64,000 bases of DNA from Isotricha intestinalis (lineage: Eukaryota; Ciliophora; Litostomatea; Vestibuliferida; Isotrichidae), in assembly GCA_023807065.1 (NCBI GenBank), contig JAJJLU010003462.1, forward strand, positions 48,650 through 112,649, in the 5' to 3' direction. The position numbers were made by a program, and so were the translations under genes. Each line of letters opens with the position of its first letter. The stretch's first letter is position 1. Positions 1 to 10,619 of the stretch are shown here, piece by piece. The notes below the pieces were generated by a model, which was not told the DNA's origin, did no database searches, and saw only the letters and a list, made by a program, of their open reading frames with translations.

Positions 1-2
1 AT

Positions 3-932
3 AAATTTAAAAAGATTAATCAAAAATATAATTTTCCTAATTTAGGAAGAACAATAAAAACTACTTCTGGAAATTCTTTAAAAGCTTTACAAACAAATAG
101 TATATTATTAAGGAAATCAGATAAAAAAATTCATTTGTTAAAAAAATTATTAAAAATATATAAATTCACACACGATGATTTTCACTTTTATATTAAATGG
201 GAAGGAATAAATCATTTATGGCAAAAACATACTAAAATTATTAATAGTTTAATAAAAAATTTTTATGCTTATAAATGGTTTTTAGATGAAAATGAATTAA
301 TTGATTTTGAGAAATTGAATGAATTTATTAAATTAATTTTTCAAATTGAAAAATTTAATATTAATTTTAAATGCTTTTTTGAAGATATTTTTGATTTATT
401 TTCTAAAGATAAAAATAATACTAATATTAAAAAATTATTTTCTACTTTTATTATTACTAATAATCATATTAATTTTAATGATAAAATTAAATTTTTAGTT
501 GATATTTGGGAAAAAAATAATGAAAATAAAATAAATGTTAAAAATATGATTTATTATATTCAAAATAATTTATTTTATAAAAGTGATTTTGATATTATTT
601 ATTCTTTTTTTCGTCAAATGAATTTAAAATATATTACAAAAGAAAATGTTTATAATTATTTTATTGAAAATGAAAAATTAAAAAAAGTTTTTGAAAGAAA
701 TTTTAATATTGATTATAAAAAAATTGAAGATGAATATAATCAAATTGTTTTTAATTATTGTAGAAAAAATATTAAAGAATTAATTATGAGAATGAATTAT
801 TTTGGTCAAAAAACATTATCTCCTAATAAAATAAATAATTTAGAAGAAATACTTGAAAATATAGATAGAACAAAAGAAAATATAAAAAAAGTTAAAGAAC
901 TTTTAATTACTGAAAATTATAATTCTAGTTAA
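3..932 (+). CDS. Hypothetical protein, 3' part (5' end outside window)
   Basis: The reading frame is open from base 3 with no ATG that looks like a start, so the gene begins upstream of the window and about 309 C-terminal residues are visible. Around the middle, the stretch FLVDIWEKNNENKINVKNM resembles a degenerate EF-hand (hydrophobic helix, polar loop, helix), and a similar helix-loop-helix follows (SFFRQMNLKYITKENVYNY). None keeps a complete DxDxDG loop, so calcium binding is doubtful. The C-terminus is a charged helix. I do not recognise a specific family. It stops at TAA and is followed 110 bases later by another plus-strand gene. Confidence 0.7.
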   Translation, partial: KFKKINQKYNFPNLGRTIKTTSGNSLKALQTNSILLRKSDKKIHLLKKLLKIYKFTHDDFHFYIKWEGINHLWQKHTKIINSLIKNFYAYKWFLDENELIDFEKLNEFIKLIFQIEKFNINFKCFFEDIFDLFSKDKNNTNIKKLFSTFIITNNHINFNDKIKFLVDIWEKNNENKINVKNMIYYIQNNLFYKSDFDIIYSFFRQMNLKYITKENVYNYFIENEKLKKVFERNFNIDYKKIEDEYNQIVFNYCRKNIKELIMRMNYFGQKTLSPNKINNLEEILENIDRTKENIKKVKELLITENYNSS

Positions 933-1042
933 TGAATACAATAAGGTAAAACATCTAAAATAGATATAAAATAAATATTTTAATTATAAAATATTGAAAA
1001 GAATAAAATATAATAAACAATCAATTATTATTAATAAAAAAA

Positions 1043-2002
1043 ATGAAAGAATTAAATAAATCATTTATTCCAAAATTTAATCCTTCAAAATTTTTTTCCC
1101 TAAAAGCAAATAAAGAAGAAATAGATGGAAATATTTCTCGTAATCCAAGATTAAAAAAAAAAAATTTAAATAATAGTAATGAAATGAGAAGAAATAGAAG
1201 TCTTCCTTTTATAAATCATTTAAATAATAAATTATATAAATCAAATAAAAACCCTTTATGTCTTCGTCAAAAGATATTTTCAATTGTTAATGAATTTAAA
1301 TATAAACCAAAAAAAAATAAATTTTCTTCTTTAGAAAGAACTTCTAGAGAAATGTCTTTTATATTAAATTTAAAAATGTTTAACATTTCTAAATTAAAAA
1401 ATAATATTTTTGAAATGAAAGATATTAAAAAAATAATTTTAAGAGATCATGGAATAAATAATTCAAATGAAAAAAGTATTATTGACAGCTCTAATAAATT
1501 ATATCATAATGATGAAAATAAAAATGTTTTGAAAAACATTAAAAAAGAATTAATTCAAATGGATAATTCTTTTTCATTTCAAAACAATGATTTTATTTAT
1601 GATAATTTTGAATATTTATGTAAAAAATATTTAGATAATTATTATAATAGAAAAATAAAAAGAAATAAAAAAAAAGCAAAATCACTTTTAAATGGAATTT
1701 ATAATTTAGATTGTAATGAATATGAACAATTAAATAAAAATAATCTTTTACATAATAATTTAATATGTTATAATAATTTAAATAGAAAAATTAGAATATA
1801 TAATATAAATAAAAATAAAGTTGATTTTGAAAATGATGATTTATTAAGTAAAAATATAAAAGAATTAAAAAGAAGAATAAAACAAATAAATTATGATATT
1901 TATATTAAAGGACAAAGTTTAACACCTAAATTTGTAAAAAATAAATTGAAAGATAAAACTTTAAAACAATATAGAGGACTTAATGGAGTTTTTGTTAATT
2001 AA
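1043..2002 (+). CDS. Hypothetical basic protein
   Basis: A 319-residue open frame starting at an ATG that follows an A-rich leader. It is strongly basic (Lys/Arg/Asn-rich) with no membrane segment or signal peptide visible. The N-terminal third is low complexity. A better-structured part (SREMSFILNLKMFNISKLKN then DIKKIILRDHGI) looks helical, and the C-terminus carries another lysine-rich helix (IKELKRRIKQINYDIYIKG). I do not recognise the family. The 267 bases that follow contain short coding-like pieces in several frames, so the 3' end may once have been longer; this is only an impression. Confidence 0.65.
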   Translation: MKELNKSFIPKFNPSKFFSLKANKEEIDGNISRNPRLKKKNLNNSNEMRRNRSLPFINHLNNKLYKSNKNPLCLRQKIFSIVNEFKYKPKKNKFSSLERTSREMSFILNLKMFNISKLKNNIFEMKDIKKIILRDHGINNSNEKSIIDSSNKLYHNDENKNVLKNIKKELIQMDNSFSFQNNDFIYDNFEYLCKKYLDNYYNRKIKRNKKKAKSLLNGIYNLDCNEYEQLNKNNLLHNNLICYNNLNRKIRIYNINKNKVDFENDDLLSKNIKELKRRIKQINYDIYIKGQSLTPKFVKNKLKDKTLKQYRGLNGVFVN

Positions 2003-2269
2003 ATATTTGTTGGGTTGTCGATACAATTCACAAATTTTTTTTAAAAGAAAAACAAAAAAAAAATCAAAAAAATTGTAAATAATATAAATAATTTTATTGA
2101 GGAAATATTTAAATAATTTTTTTAATTCTATAAAAACTGAAATTAAAAAAAGAAGAAATAAATTCTTTAATTAAAGTTTATAAAGATTTAAAAGATTAAA
2201 AAAATAAAGTAATGTAATCTATTAAATATATTATTTTTTATTAAATTAATATAATTATAAAGAGATTTT

Positions 2270-4171
2270 TTATTTTTTTATAAATTTCATTTTTTTTGTA
2301 TTTGCATCAAATACTTGTAAATTGATTTTTTTGATTAAATTCTTTGTATTTATTTTATCTAATTTTTTATCTTTTAAATTTAAATTCAATTTTAAATTTT
2401 TATTAACTGGAGTATAAACATTATTATTATTATAATTTTTAATTTTACTTTGTAAAACAGTTAAAGGAATTCTAATATTAGGAGTCATAATATTATTTTT
2501 TTTTTCTAATGAATTTTTCACAACTTTTCTTTTTCTTTGTGATTTTAAATTAATATTTTTATTCTTATGATTATTGATAGATAAACTATTATGACTATGA
2601 AATTTATCAAAAAAATGAGTTTGAGGGTCATAAGAATTTCTAATAATTTTATTTTTTTCAATTATATTTTTATATTTATCTTTCATTTCTTTACAATTTA
2701 TATTTTTATTATTTTCATTTCCAGCAATAATTATATTTGAATTTTCTTTTTGATGAGAATTATTTAATTTATTACTATTTCCTTCAATGAATATATTTTT
2801 TTTTATTTCTTTATTATTTGAAGTAAAAGAAGAAATAAAACTTTTTTTGTTAATATTGCTAAAAGAATTTAAAGTATTATGTTTTTTAACATTATTTGAA
2901 TTTTTTTTCTTTTCTAATTTTGTTTTAATAGGATTTACTTTATTAACAAAAGTTGAAAAATTATTAATTGAATTTGAAATATTATGATTATTATTATTTG
3001 AATTTTTATCACATTCAATAAATTTATTTTTATAAAAAGGCATCATATGATTTATAGTTTTAATTGTTGTTGTAATTGGTCTTTTTATATTTTTATTATT
3101 TAAATTTAAATCTTTACTAACTGGAGATTTATATTCTGAATTATGTATTTCTTTCATAAAGAAATTATGATTTTTTTTATTACTATTTTTCCTTGAATTT
3201 AATAAATGATTTTCTTTAATATTTTCTCTATTACTTTTTATTTTCGGTGATGGAGATTTTTTTCCATTGAAAATACCGTTATTATTATTTATCTTTTTCT
3301 CTATTATTAAATTCTTTATAAAATTTTGATTTTTATCATTTAAAGAAATTGTTGTTTTATGTGAAATAAAAGTTTTATTATTATTTAAAGTAGTTTGTTG
3401 ATAATAATGTGAGTTTTTATTATTTGAATTGTCTCTTTTTGGAGTTGAAATTAAATCATTTTGTAATTTATTAATATTATTAAATTTATTGTCTAATTTA
3501 ATTACCAGTGATTCAAAACTATTTAAAGTTGTATTATTATCTTCTTTAAATAAATCACTTTGAATAAAATTTAATTTATTATTATATAATGATATACTTA
3601 ATGTACTCTTTGATTCATCAAAAGAATTTTTAAAAGTATTTGTTATTGAAGGTTGATATCTATTTATACTTTCTTGAGTACTTTTATCAAATATTTTATA
3701 ATAATTTATTTTCTTTTTATTTGATAAACCTAATTGTAATTTTTTTCTATTTTCTTCTTCTTCTTTTTTTATTTCATTAAATGCATTTATCATTTTTTGC
3801 TTTCTTCTTATATTTCTATATAAATATAAATTCTCTGATAATATTATATAATTAGGGAATATTTTACTATATGTTGAATAGAAATTAAATATTTTAGTTA
3901 ATCTTTCTTTTATTTCTTCTTTTGAATAATAATTATTTAAAAACTCTGTGGAATCATCATAAATTAAATAATCTTTAAAAATTGAAACAATTCTACTTTT
4001 CTCATTAAAAATTAAATAATTTGTATTAATATATGTATAATTGAATTCTTTATTTGAATATTTTTTATAAAGTAAATTATGAGATAAGGTGTATTTTGAC
4101 GCTAATTGATTTTCTTTTTCATAAGAAGAAAAAGCCTTTGGCGGTTTAATTGATTTAAATTTTGATGACAT
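2270..4171 (-). CDS. FKDYLIYDD-family protein, member 1
   Basis: 633 residues, ATG start, TAA stop. Residues about 50-130 hold a block shared with three other genes here (21976-23523, 58695-60797, 62492-64000): an INxxxFNEK-like strand, then SIFKDYLIYDDSTEFLNNYY, then KIFNFYSTYSKIFPNYI and YLYRNIRRKQKMI. A short second motif, YYKIFDKSTQESI, is also shared. The rest is low-complexity Asn/Lys/Ser sequence, probably disordered, with a basic C-terminus. I recall similar blocks in hypothetical proteins of many ciliates; no biochemical function is known to me. The block is compact, so a small folded binding domain on a long disordered tail is a reasonable inference. Confidence 0.85.
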   Translation of the reverse strand: MSSKFKSIKPPKAFSSYEKENQLASKYTLSHNLLYKKYSNKEFNYTYINTNYLIFNEKSRIVSIFKDYLIYDDSTEFLNNYYSKEEIKERLTKIFNFYSTYSKIFPNYIILSENLYLYRNIRRKQKMINAFNEIKKEEEENRKKLQLGLSNKKKINYYKIFDKSTQESINRYQPSITNTFKNSFDESKSTLSISLYNNKLNFIQSDLFKEDNNTTLNSFESLVIKLDNKFNNINKLQNDLISTPKRDNSNNKNSHYYQQTTLNNNKTFISHKTTISLNDKNQNFIKNLIIEKKINNNNGIFNGKKSPSPKIKSNRENIKENHLLNSRKNSNKKNHNFFMKEIHNSEYKSPVSKDLNLNNKNIKRPITTTIKTINHMMPFYKNKFIECDKNSNNNNHNISNSINNFSTFVNKVNPIKTKLEKKKNSNNVKKHNTLNSFSNINKKSFISSFTSNNKEIKKNIFIEGNSNKLNNSHQKENSNIIIAGNENNKNINCKEMKDKYKNIIEKNKIIRNSYDPQTHFFDKFHSHNSLSINNHKNKNINLKSQRKRKVVKNSLEKKNNIMTPNIRIPLTVLQSKIKNYNNNNVYTPVNKNLKLNLNLKDKKLDKINTKNLIKKINLQVFDANTKKMKFIKK

Positions 4172-4470
4172 TTTTAATTTTAATTTCTAAATTATATTTT
4201 TTATAAACAATAATAAAAAAATTAATTATTAATTTATTAAAACTTGTTATTAAATTTTAAATATCTTTTATCATTAATATCCAAAATTATAATATTTCAT
4301 TGTTTTTTTTTTTATAAGAAAAATTTAGGAGTTAAATATTATTTTATTTTATTTTAATTTTCCATTTATATAAATCTTTATTATTAGTTATAATATTATA
4401 TATTATTTATAATGCTAATTTTTTATTTTTTTTTTATATCTTTTAAAATATATAAAAAAATATATTTTTT

Positions 4471-5274
4471 ATGTCTTATCAAAAAATATTTGATATAATA
4501 AATTCAAATACTGATTCTTTTGAAAATACACAAGAAGAAGAAATAACATCAGAAAATAATTTATCTCAAAATTCAAAAAGTTCAAAATATATATTTTTTG
4601 TTTCAAAAGATGAGAATTATTTAATTAAAAAAAAGCGAGGAAGACCTTCATTAAAAATAAATAAAAATTCAGAAATAAATCATAACAAATATAAGATAGA
4701 TAATATAAGAATAAAAATAAAAACACATTATCATTCTTTTATAATAGGGTTTTTTAATGATTTAATTAAATTAAAATTTAAAATTCAAAGATATAAATTT
4801 AGAAAAATACCTTATTCAATAACAAAAGATGTTACAATTAAAACAAATTTATCTTTAAAAAATAAAACAATAAGTGATTTATTATCAAATGATATATCTG
4901 AAAAATATAAAAAATATGATAGTGGAAAAAATAGAAAAACAATTTATTATTATTATAAAACAGTAAAAGATGATGAACATAAAAATTTATTAAAGAAAAG
5001 TTATAAAGATTTTTTTTATGAATTTTACTTAAATAATAATAGAGAAGAATTAAGTGAAAAATATGGTTTAAGTGAAAAAACTATTTTATTTTCTGAATTT
5101 TGTAATTCTATTGATGATTTAAAATATAGACAAATGATAATTTATACTGCAAATAATTATTTTTTAGATTATGATAATGAAAAAAATAATATTGAGAATA
5201 AAAATAAATTTAATGGAAAAAAAATAGCTTTGAAAGTTATTATTAATAATGGAGAAAATATTGAAAATTTATAA
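4471..5274 (+). CDS. AT-hook-like protein, possible DNA-binding regulator
   Basis: 267 residues, ATG start, TAA stop. Near residue 54 is KKKRGRPSLK, which matches the core of an AT-hook (RGRP flanked by basic residues), a minor-groove DNA-binding motif. It is followed by HNKYKIDNIRIKIKTHYHSF, a conserved-looking basic segment followed by a hydrophobic helix (IIGFFNDLIKL). Similar combinations of a basic RGRP motif with a HxKYxxDNIxRK segment occur, from memory, in protist nuclear proteins. The rest is acidic/Asn-rich. It is head-to-head with family member 1 (299 bases between starts). Function is inferred only from the AT-hook. Confidence 0.7.
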   Translation: MSYQKIFDIINSNTDSFENTQEEEITSENNLSQNSKSSKYIFFVSKDENYLIKKKRGRPSLKINKNSEINHNKYKIDNIRIKIKTHYHSFIIGFFNDLIKLKFKIQRYKFRKIPYSITKDVTIKTNLSLKNKTISDLLSNDISEKYKKYDSGKNRKTIYYYYKTVKDDEHKNLLKKSYKDFFYEFYLNNNREELSEKYGLSEKTILFSEFCNSIDDLKYRQMIIYTANNYFLDYDNEKNNIENKNKFNGKKIALKVIINNGENIENL

Positions 5275-5586
5275 ATATAAGTTTAAAGGTAATATATTCT
5301 TATTGAATATTTTTTTATTTAAATTATTATATATAGGTGTAAATTTTTAGTTATAAATTCTTTTTATATAATATATGTTTTTTTATATAGAAATACTCTC
5401 ATAATAGCCTTATGATTAGAAATTTAAATAAATAGAGAAAAAACTATAGTTTAAATCAAACCTAAAAAAAATTATAAAATAAAAATATTAATTATTAAAA
5501 AAAATTACATAAATTAACTAAATCCCAAACTCTGAAAAAATTAATTTAAATATTTTTAAAAAATTAAAAATAAAAAGAAAAAAAAA
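5275..5586. other. Intergenic, nothing recognised
   Basis: A/T-rich spacer between two plus-strand genes. No open frame, tRNA-like cloverleaf or repeat was seen. The last 100 bases are A-rich and lead into the MOB4 start. Confidence 0.5.
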
Positions 5587-6234
5587 ATGATGTCTTTAAT
5601 CCGTCGTAACCGTCCTGGTACCCGTAGTGGTGACTTATATAACTGGGCACCAGAAGATTTTCCAAAGAAAAAAGGACTATTTGCAGTTCAAGAATACATT
5701 CAAGAATTGATTCGTGATGATCCTTCAAATGTGAAGAAAATAATAGAGCCTCCTAAAGGGGTGAATATAAACGTATGGAAATATGAGCATCTTCGTCAAT
5801 TTATATTAGAAACTAATTTATTGATTGTTCAATTAAAATGTGTATGTACAAAAGAGACATGTGTTAAAATGATGGCAACAGAAGATTGGTTATATTTATG
5901 TCCTGTTCATAAAGATCCACAAGATTGTCCTGCTATTGATTATATGATTCATAATTTAGATAATATGAGTGCTAAACTTAATAGTAATAAATATTTCCCC
6001 AGCAGAGTCAGTATTGATCAAAATAATATTAAAAAATTAGATGATATTGTCAGGAGACTTTATCGTTTCTTTTCTCATTGCTATTTTCATCATCAAATTA
6101 TCTTTGATGAATTTGAAAAAGAAATGCATTTGTGTGAAAGATTCACTGAATATATTAAAATGTTTGATATGATGCCTCATAAGTATATTATTATTCCGGA
6201 TGATATTTTTGGAAGTTATCATTCAAAAATTTAA
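5587..6234 (+). CDS. MOB4: MOB4/phocein-like MOB family protein
   Basis: 215 residues, close to the usual 225 of phocein. It matches MOB4 from RRNRPGTRSGDLYNW at the start through EPPKGVNINVWKYEHLRQF, the zinc-site region CVCTKETC plus YLCPVHK, ECPAIDY-like CPAIDYMIHNLD, and NSNKYFPSRVSI to RLYRFFSHCYFHHQIIFDE. The Cys and His residues of the MOB zinc site are present. Phocein is a subunit of STRIPAK, the PP2A phosphatase/kinase scaffold; that role is family knowledge. The 5' end uses CGT, ACC and GAC codons more than its neighbours, as if selected for expression. The start is ATGATG; either ATG could be used. Confidence 0.95.
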   Translation: MMSLIRRNRPGTRSGDLYNWAPEDFPKKKGLFAVQEYIQELIRDDPSNVKKIIEPPKGVNINVWKYEHLRQFILETNLLIVQLKCVCTKETCVKMMATEDWLYLCPVHKDPQDCPAIDYMIHNLDNMSAKLNSNKYFPSRVSIDQNNIKKLDDIVRRLYRFFSHCYFHHQIIFDEFEKEMHLCERFTEYIKMFDMMPHKYIIIPDDIFGSYHSKI

Positions 6235-6592
6235 ATTTTAGTGTTTTATTAAGAAATTTATTTTTTTTTCATATTTTAATTTTTTAGAATTCTATTTTTG
6301 ATTAATAAGGTTTACATGGTTAATTTAATTTTATAATTCAAAATTTATTATTAGGAATTTTTGAAAAAATAATTAAATAATTAATGTAAAAAATTTTAAA
6401 ATTTATAAACTTTATATATTAATACATTTATTATATAAAATATATAATAATTAATTTTTATGAAAAATCCCATATTAAATATACAAATGAAAAAAGTCCT
6501 ACTTAATAAACAAATAATAGGTACAAAAAATGTATTAAAAAATTTGTTTAATAATTTTTTTGTGAAAAAATGAAAAAATTTTGAAAAAAAAT
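6235..6592. other. Intergenic between convergent genes
   Basis: Spacer between the stops of MOB4 (plus) and the ankyrin gene (minus). A/T-rich with poly-T and poly-A runs; no RNA gene or open frame of substance seen. Probably carries both 3' ends. Confidence 0.5.
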
Positions 6593-9573
6593 TTAAATAA
6601 TACTCAATCCAGAATCTAAACATTGCCAAGGAGTCATTCCTGATTTATTTTTTAAAGTTTCATCAGCTCCTCTATTAATTAACATATCTGCAATTTCAAA
6701 ATTATGAAAAGATAAAGCATAATGTAAAGGAGAATTATAATTATTATTAATAGAATTAACATCTGCTCCTATATTTAATAAGTAATTGACTATTAAAAAA
6801 CTATTACTTTGAACTGCTAAATTTAATAATGAATTACCTTTAATATCTTTTAATTCAGAATCTAATTTATATTTTTCAAATAAAGATTTAAATGCAGGAT
6901 AATTTCTATCTTTGATATAAAAAAATATTATTTCTGTTTGTTTTAAATTTTGAATTATTTGATATTTTAAATCATTTACTTGAGATAACATTTGAATTTT
7001 ATTATAATAACCATAATTGTCTTTTTTTTCTTGTTTTTCTAATTCTATTTCTTTTAATGTTTTTGTTATTTTTTTTGAAAGTCTTGATATATTTTTTACA
7101 TTTATTTTATTTCTTTTCTTTTTTTCTGAAATTCCCCTTTTGTAAAAATTTGATTTTGATAAAGAATTATATAATAACTTTATTTCTTTCTTTTCTTTTT
7201 CTTTTTCTTTTTTTTCTGCATCTTTTGATTCTTTTTTCTTATATATTGAACCTTCTTTTTTTATATTATTTATTATAGATTTTGTTTCTTTTTTTTTAAA
7301 TTTATTATTTTTTTCAAATAAACTTTTTACTTTTTCTATTAATTCATTATTATCAAAAGTAAATTTTTTTTCAGTAAATTTAATATTATATTCATAATCA
7401 TTAAAATAGAAATCAAATAAAAAATTATAATCTTTTTTTGGTAAATTATTATATGAAATAAAATAACAATCATCTGAATTTGTTGAATCACTAAAATTAT
7501 TTGTTAATTTTGCTTTTCTAACAAATATTTTTTCATTTGGAATATATTCAAAATTTTTTAATAAATTAACATTTTTATTATATTTATTATTTCTAAGATA
7601 TTTATTATAATATATTTCTTCATAAATATTTACAGGATGATAAATATTAATTATACAATTTGTAATATAATACTTATTTAAAGGAGAATATTTATTTTTT
7701 ATTTTTTTATTTTTTTTTAATAATCTTCTTTCAAATCTTTCTTTATTATGCAAAAATTTATAATCTTTTTTTATTTCTTTAATATATTCTAATATATTTT
7801 TTTTTTCTTTTTTAAAACAATTTTCTTCTAATTTATTTATATTTGTTTCACATTTATTTATAATATCTATTAATTTACTATTTAATTGTATAATTATTTT
7901 TGATTTAAAATTTATTTTTTGATATTCAAGAAAATTTAATCTATTAGAAATATCTTTTTCAAAATTTTTTTTTTTATGTTTTATCACACTCAAATTTTGA
8001 GATTTATTTAATTTTTTTAAAGAAACTGAAAAATAAGAAATTTTTGGTTTAATATGAAATGAATTAGATTTATTTTTTTTTTCTTCTTCACTTGAATTTT
8101 CACTATCAGTTTCACTTGAAGTATGATAAGTAATAAATCTTTGTACTTTTCCAATTAAATTACTTCTTTTAAATAAACTAACATTATTACTAATTTTTTT
8201 TTTTAATAAACAATCTGAATTCAAACTTATAAAACTATTTTTTTTATTTATTATTTTTTCAGAATTTATTGTTATTTTTTTTTCTTCATTTCTTTTTTCT
8301 AATTTATCATTATTAACATTATTATTATTGTTATTATTATTATTATTATTATTATTTTCATTATTATTTTTATTATTGTTTTCTTTATTATTTTCATTAT
8401 TATTTTTATTATTGTTATCTTTATTATTATTATTTTGTTTTATATTTTTTAATTGAGAAATTTCATTTATTTCATTCAATGATATTATTTTCCTTTTTAA
8501 ACTGACACTTTTTGGTCTTTTTTTAGTTTTTTTTAATAATTGTTTTTTACTTTTTGTTCTTAGAATAAAATTAGTAAAATTATTTGATTGTTTATTTTCT
8601 AAAGTCGAATTTATTATATTTCTATTTAAAATTTTAAAAAAATTTAATTCCTTATTATTTAAAGCAGAAAATCTTTTCATATTCATTTTTTTTAACTCAT
8701 CATTATTTAATTTAACTTTAGAAGATATTGGTCTAAGAAATTTTTGATGAATAATTATATCATTATTTAAATATTTATTATCAATGATTAAAGTTTTATT
8801 TGGTAATTTAGAATTATCAGAAAAAAAAGAAGAAGATGAATTATTAATTTCATTATTACTTAAGATTTTAATTGGACTTGAATTTTTATTTCTTGAAAAA
8901 TTATTTTGAATTGAATTATTTTTGTTTAAATTTTTTTCATTTAAATTTAAAGAAGACATAAAGTTTCTATTATCTTTAATAATATTATTATTATTATTAA
9001 TATTATTATCAGTAATATTAAAAATCATTTTTCTTCTATCTAAATTAAAAGTATTTTGGTCAAATGCAATATTACGTTTATTTTTATTTTTATGATTATT
9101 ATTATTCATTAATTTTCTTTTAATTAAATCTTGTTCATTTGTATATAAATATTTTCTTACATTCGGTTCTGAAAATAAAGGATTTTTTGCAGAAGAATGA
9201 TAAGTACTTGAATTTGAATTATCAGAATTTTCTAAAGATATAAAATTTGATTTTAAAATCAAATGTTTTTTTTTTTGATTATTTATATTATAACTTCTAT
9301 TTGATGATATATCTATCGAATTTACTCTCTTTTTTTTATATAATATTTTATTTTCTATTATATTCTTTGATATATTTTTTATTATATTTTCATTGTTTTT
9401 CCCATTGTTTATAATATTTGTTATTTTATTTAAATTTAAACTGTTTTTTTCTTTTGGAGAATAATTTAATTTTTTTAGTTTTTTTTTCTCGAAATTTCTT
9501 TGTAAAAAACTTTTTATTGCTTCTCTAAAATTTTAGGAAAAATAAATTACCTATTCTGAATTAAATTATTCAT
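6593..9573 (-). CDS. Asn-rich protein with C-terminal ankyrin repeats
   Basis: Two exons: 9551-9573 (ATG plus seven codons and two bases) and 6593-9524, joined across a 26-base intron, giving about 984 residues. No ATG opens the long frame itself, but it stays open upstream to the acceptor, and the tiny first exon supplies M-N-N-L-I-Q-N-R in phase. The N-terminal 800 residues are low complexity (poly-Asn, Lys, Glu) with long charged helices. The last 110 or so residues contain three ankyrin units: KGNSLLNLAVQSNSFLIVNY, then NNNYNSPLHYALSFHNFEIA, then NKSGMTPWQCLDSG. Ankyrin repeats mediate protein binding; the partner is unknown. Confidence 0.85.
8310..8432 (-). repeat. Poly-Asn/Lys/Glu trinucleotide tract inside the ankyrin gene
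   Basis: ATT/TTA-type trinucleotide repeats on the plus strand encode long Asn runs interrupted by Lys and Glu. Coding microsatellite of the sort expected to vary in length between strains. Confidence 0.7.
9525..9550 (-). other. 26-base intron in the ankyrin-protein gene
   Basis: On the minus strand it begins GTAATTTATT and ends AAAATTTTAG. Removing it joins AAT-AG to A-GAA-GCA in frame. It is among the shortest introns in the window and follows a 23-base first exon. Confidence 0.8.
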
Positions 9574-9764
9574 ATATATTTTATTTGGTTTATTTTAATA
9601 TTTTAATATTATATTATTTAAATTTTTTTAAATTAAAAGTATTTATATTTAATATCAAACAATATTTGATATGTTAAAACACTTTATTATTATATAAAAA
9701 TTTTTATTTAACTTAATTTAACTTTAACTGAATTTTCTAAAATTTATTTTTTTAGTTATTAAAA

Positions 9765-10460
9765 ATGGAAAATAAATTAAATTATAAAAGAATAGGAAAA
9801 AAATTAGAAAAAGAAGTAAAATCAATATTTCAAATATTAATGCTTGGAGATTGTGAAGTAGGAAAAACATCTTTAATAAAAAGAATATTATATAATGAAT
9901 TTAATAAAGAATATAATAAAACAATATCATTTGAATTTAATTGGAATAATTTTGAAATTGAAAATGAAATTTATACTTTACAAATTTGGGATATTACAGG
10001 AAAAAAAAATTTTAATTTAATATCAGAAAATTTTTATAAAAAATGCAAATGTGCTTTTTTTATTTATTCAATTGATGATAAAAAAAGCTTTTTAAGTTTA
10101 AATGAAAGATTAAATATTTTTAGAAATTATTCTAATGAAAATACTTTACTTTTTTTAATTGGTAATAAAAATGATAAAAGTGATAAAAGAGAAATCGAAT
10201 ATTTTGAAGGCAATAAATTTAAAAATGAAAATAATTTAGATTATTTTTTTGAAATTTCTTGTAAAAATAATGATGGAATTGAACATATTTTAGAAATGCT
10301 TTTTATTAGTATAATTAGTCAATTAAATATTAATGATAATTTTTTTGATGATCAATCTGAATTAAGTAGAAAATTAAAAGAAAGTGTTAATTCTTCTAAT
10401 TTTAATAAAAAAAATGAAAAAAATTTTTGTCATAAAATTTGTAATTGTTTTTGTTTTTAA
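9765..10460 (+). CDS. Divergent Rab-like small GTPase
   Basis: 231 residues, ATG start. P-loop GDCEVGKTS, a threonine in switch I (YNKTISFEF), G4 NKND and a G5-like SCKN are present. Switch II reads WDITGKKNF instead of WDTAGQERF, so the catalytic Gln position is Lys. The tail ends CHKICNCFCF, Cys-rich but without the standard CC or CXC end, so lipidation may be by prenylation or palmitoylation. The family role is vesicle-trafficking switching. The switch II change suggests a protein that hydrolyses GTP poorly. It could equally be called an orphan Ras-like GTPase. Confidence 0.85.
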   Translation: MENKLNYKRIGKKLEKEVKSIFQILMLGDCEVGKTSLIKRILYNEFNKEYNKTISFEFNWNNFEIENEIYTLQIWDITGKKNFNLISENFYKKCKCAFFIYSIDDKKSFLSLNERLNIFRNYSNENTLLFLIGNKNDKSDKREIEYFEGNKFKNENNLDYFFEISCKNNDGIEHILEMLFISIISQLNINDNFFDDQSELSRKLKESVNSSNFNKKNEKNFCHKICNCFCF

Positions 10461-10619
10461 AAAGATATTTAATTTATTTATTTTTTTTTATTAAAAAGTT
10501 AATATATATAATAAATTCCCAAAATTTTAAAAAATAAAAAGCTCACATTTGAATATAAATAAATTTTTAAAATCATATATATAATAATAAAAAAGGCTTA
10601 AATAGATTAGCAAATATTT

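Noticed and set aside
2003..2269. Extension of the 1043-2002 gene by frameshifts
   Set aside because: Coding-like scraps exist in three frames, but no homologue or repeat supports joining them.
6396..6629. Short minus-strand hydrophobic frame
   Set aside because: Overlaps the ankyrin gene end in another frame and has A/T-driven Phe/Tyr content without family features.
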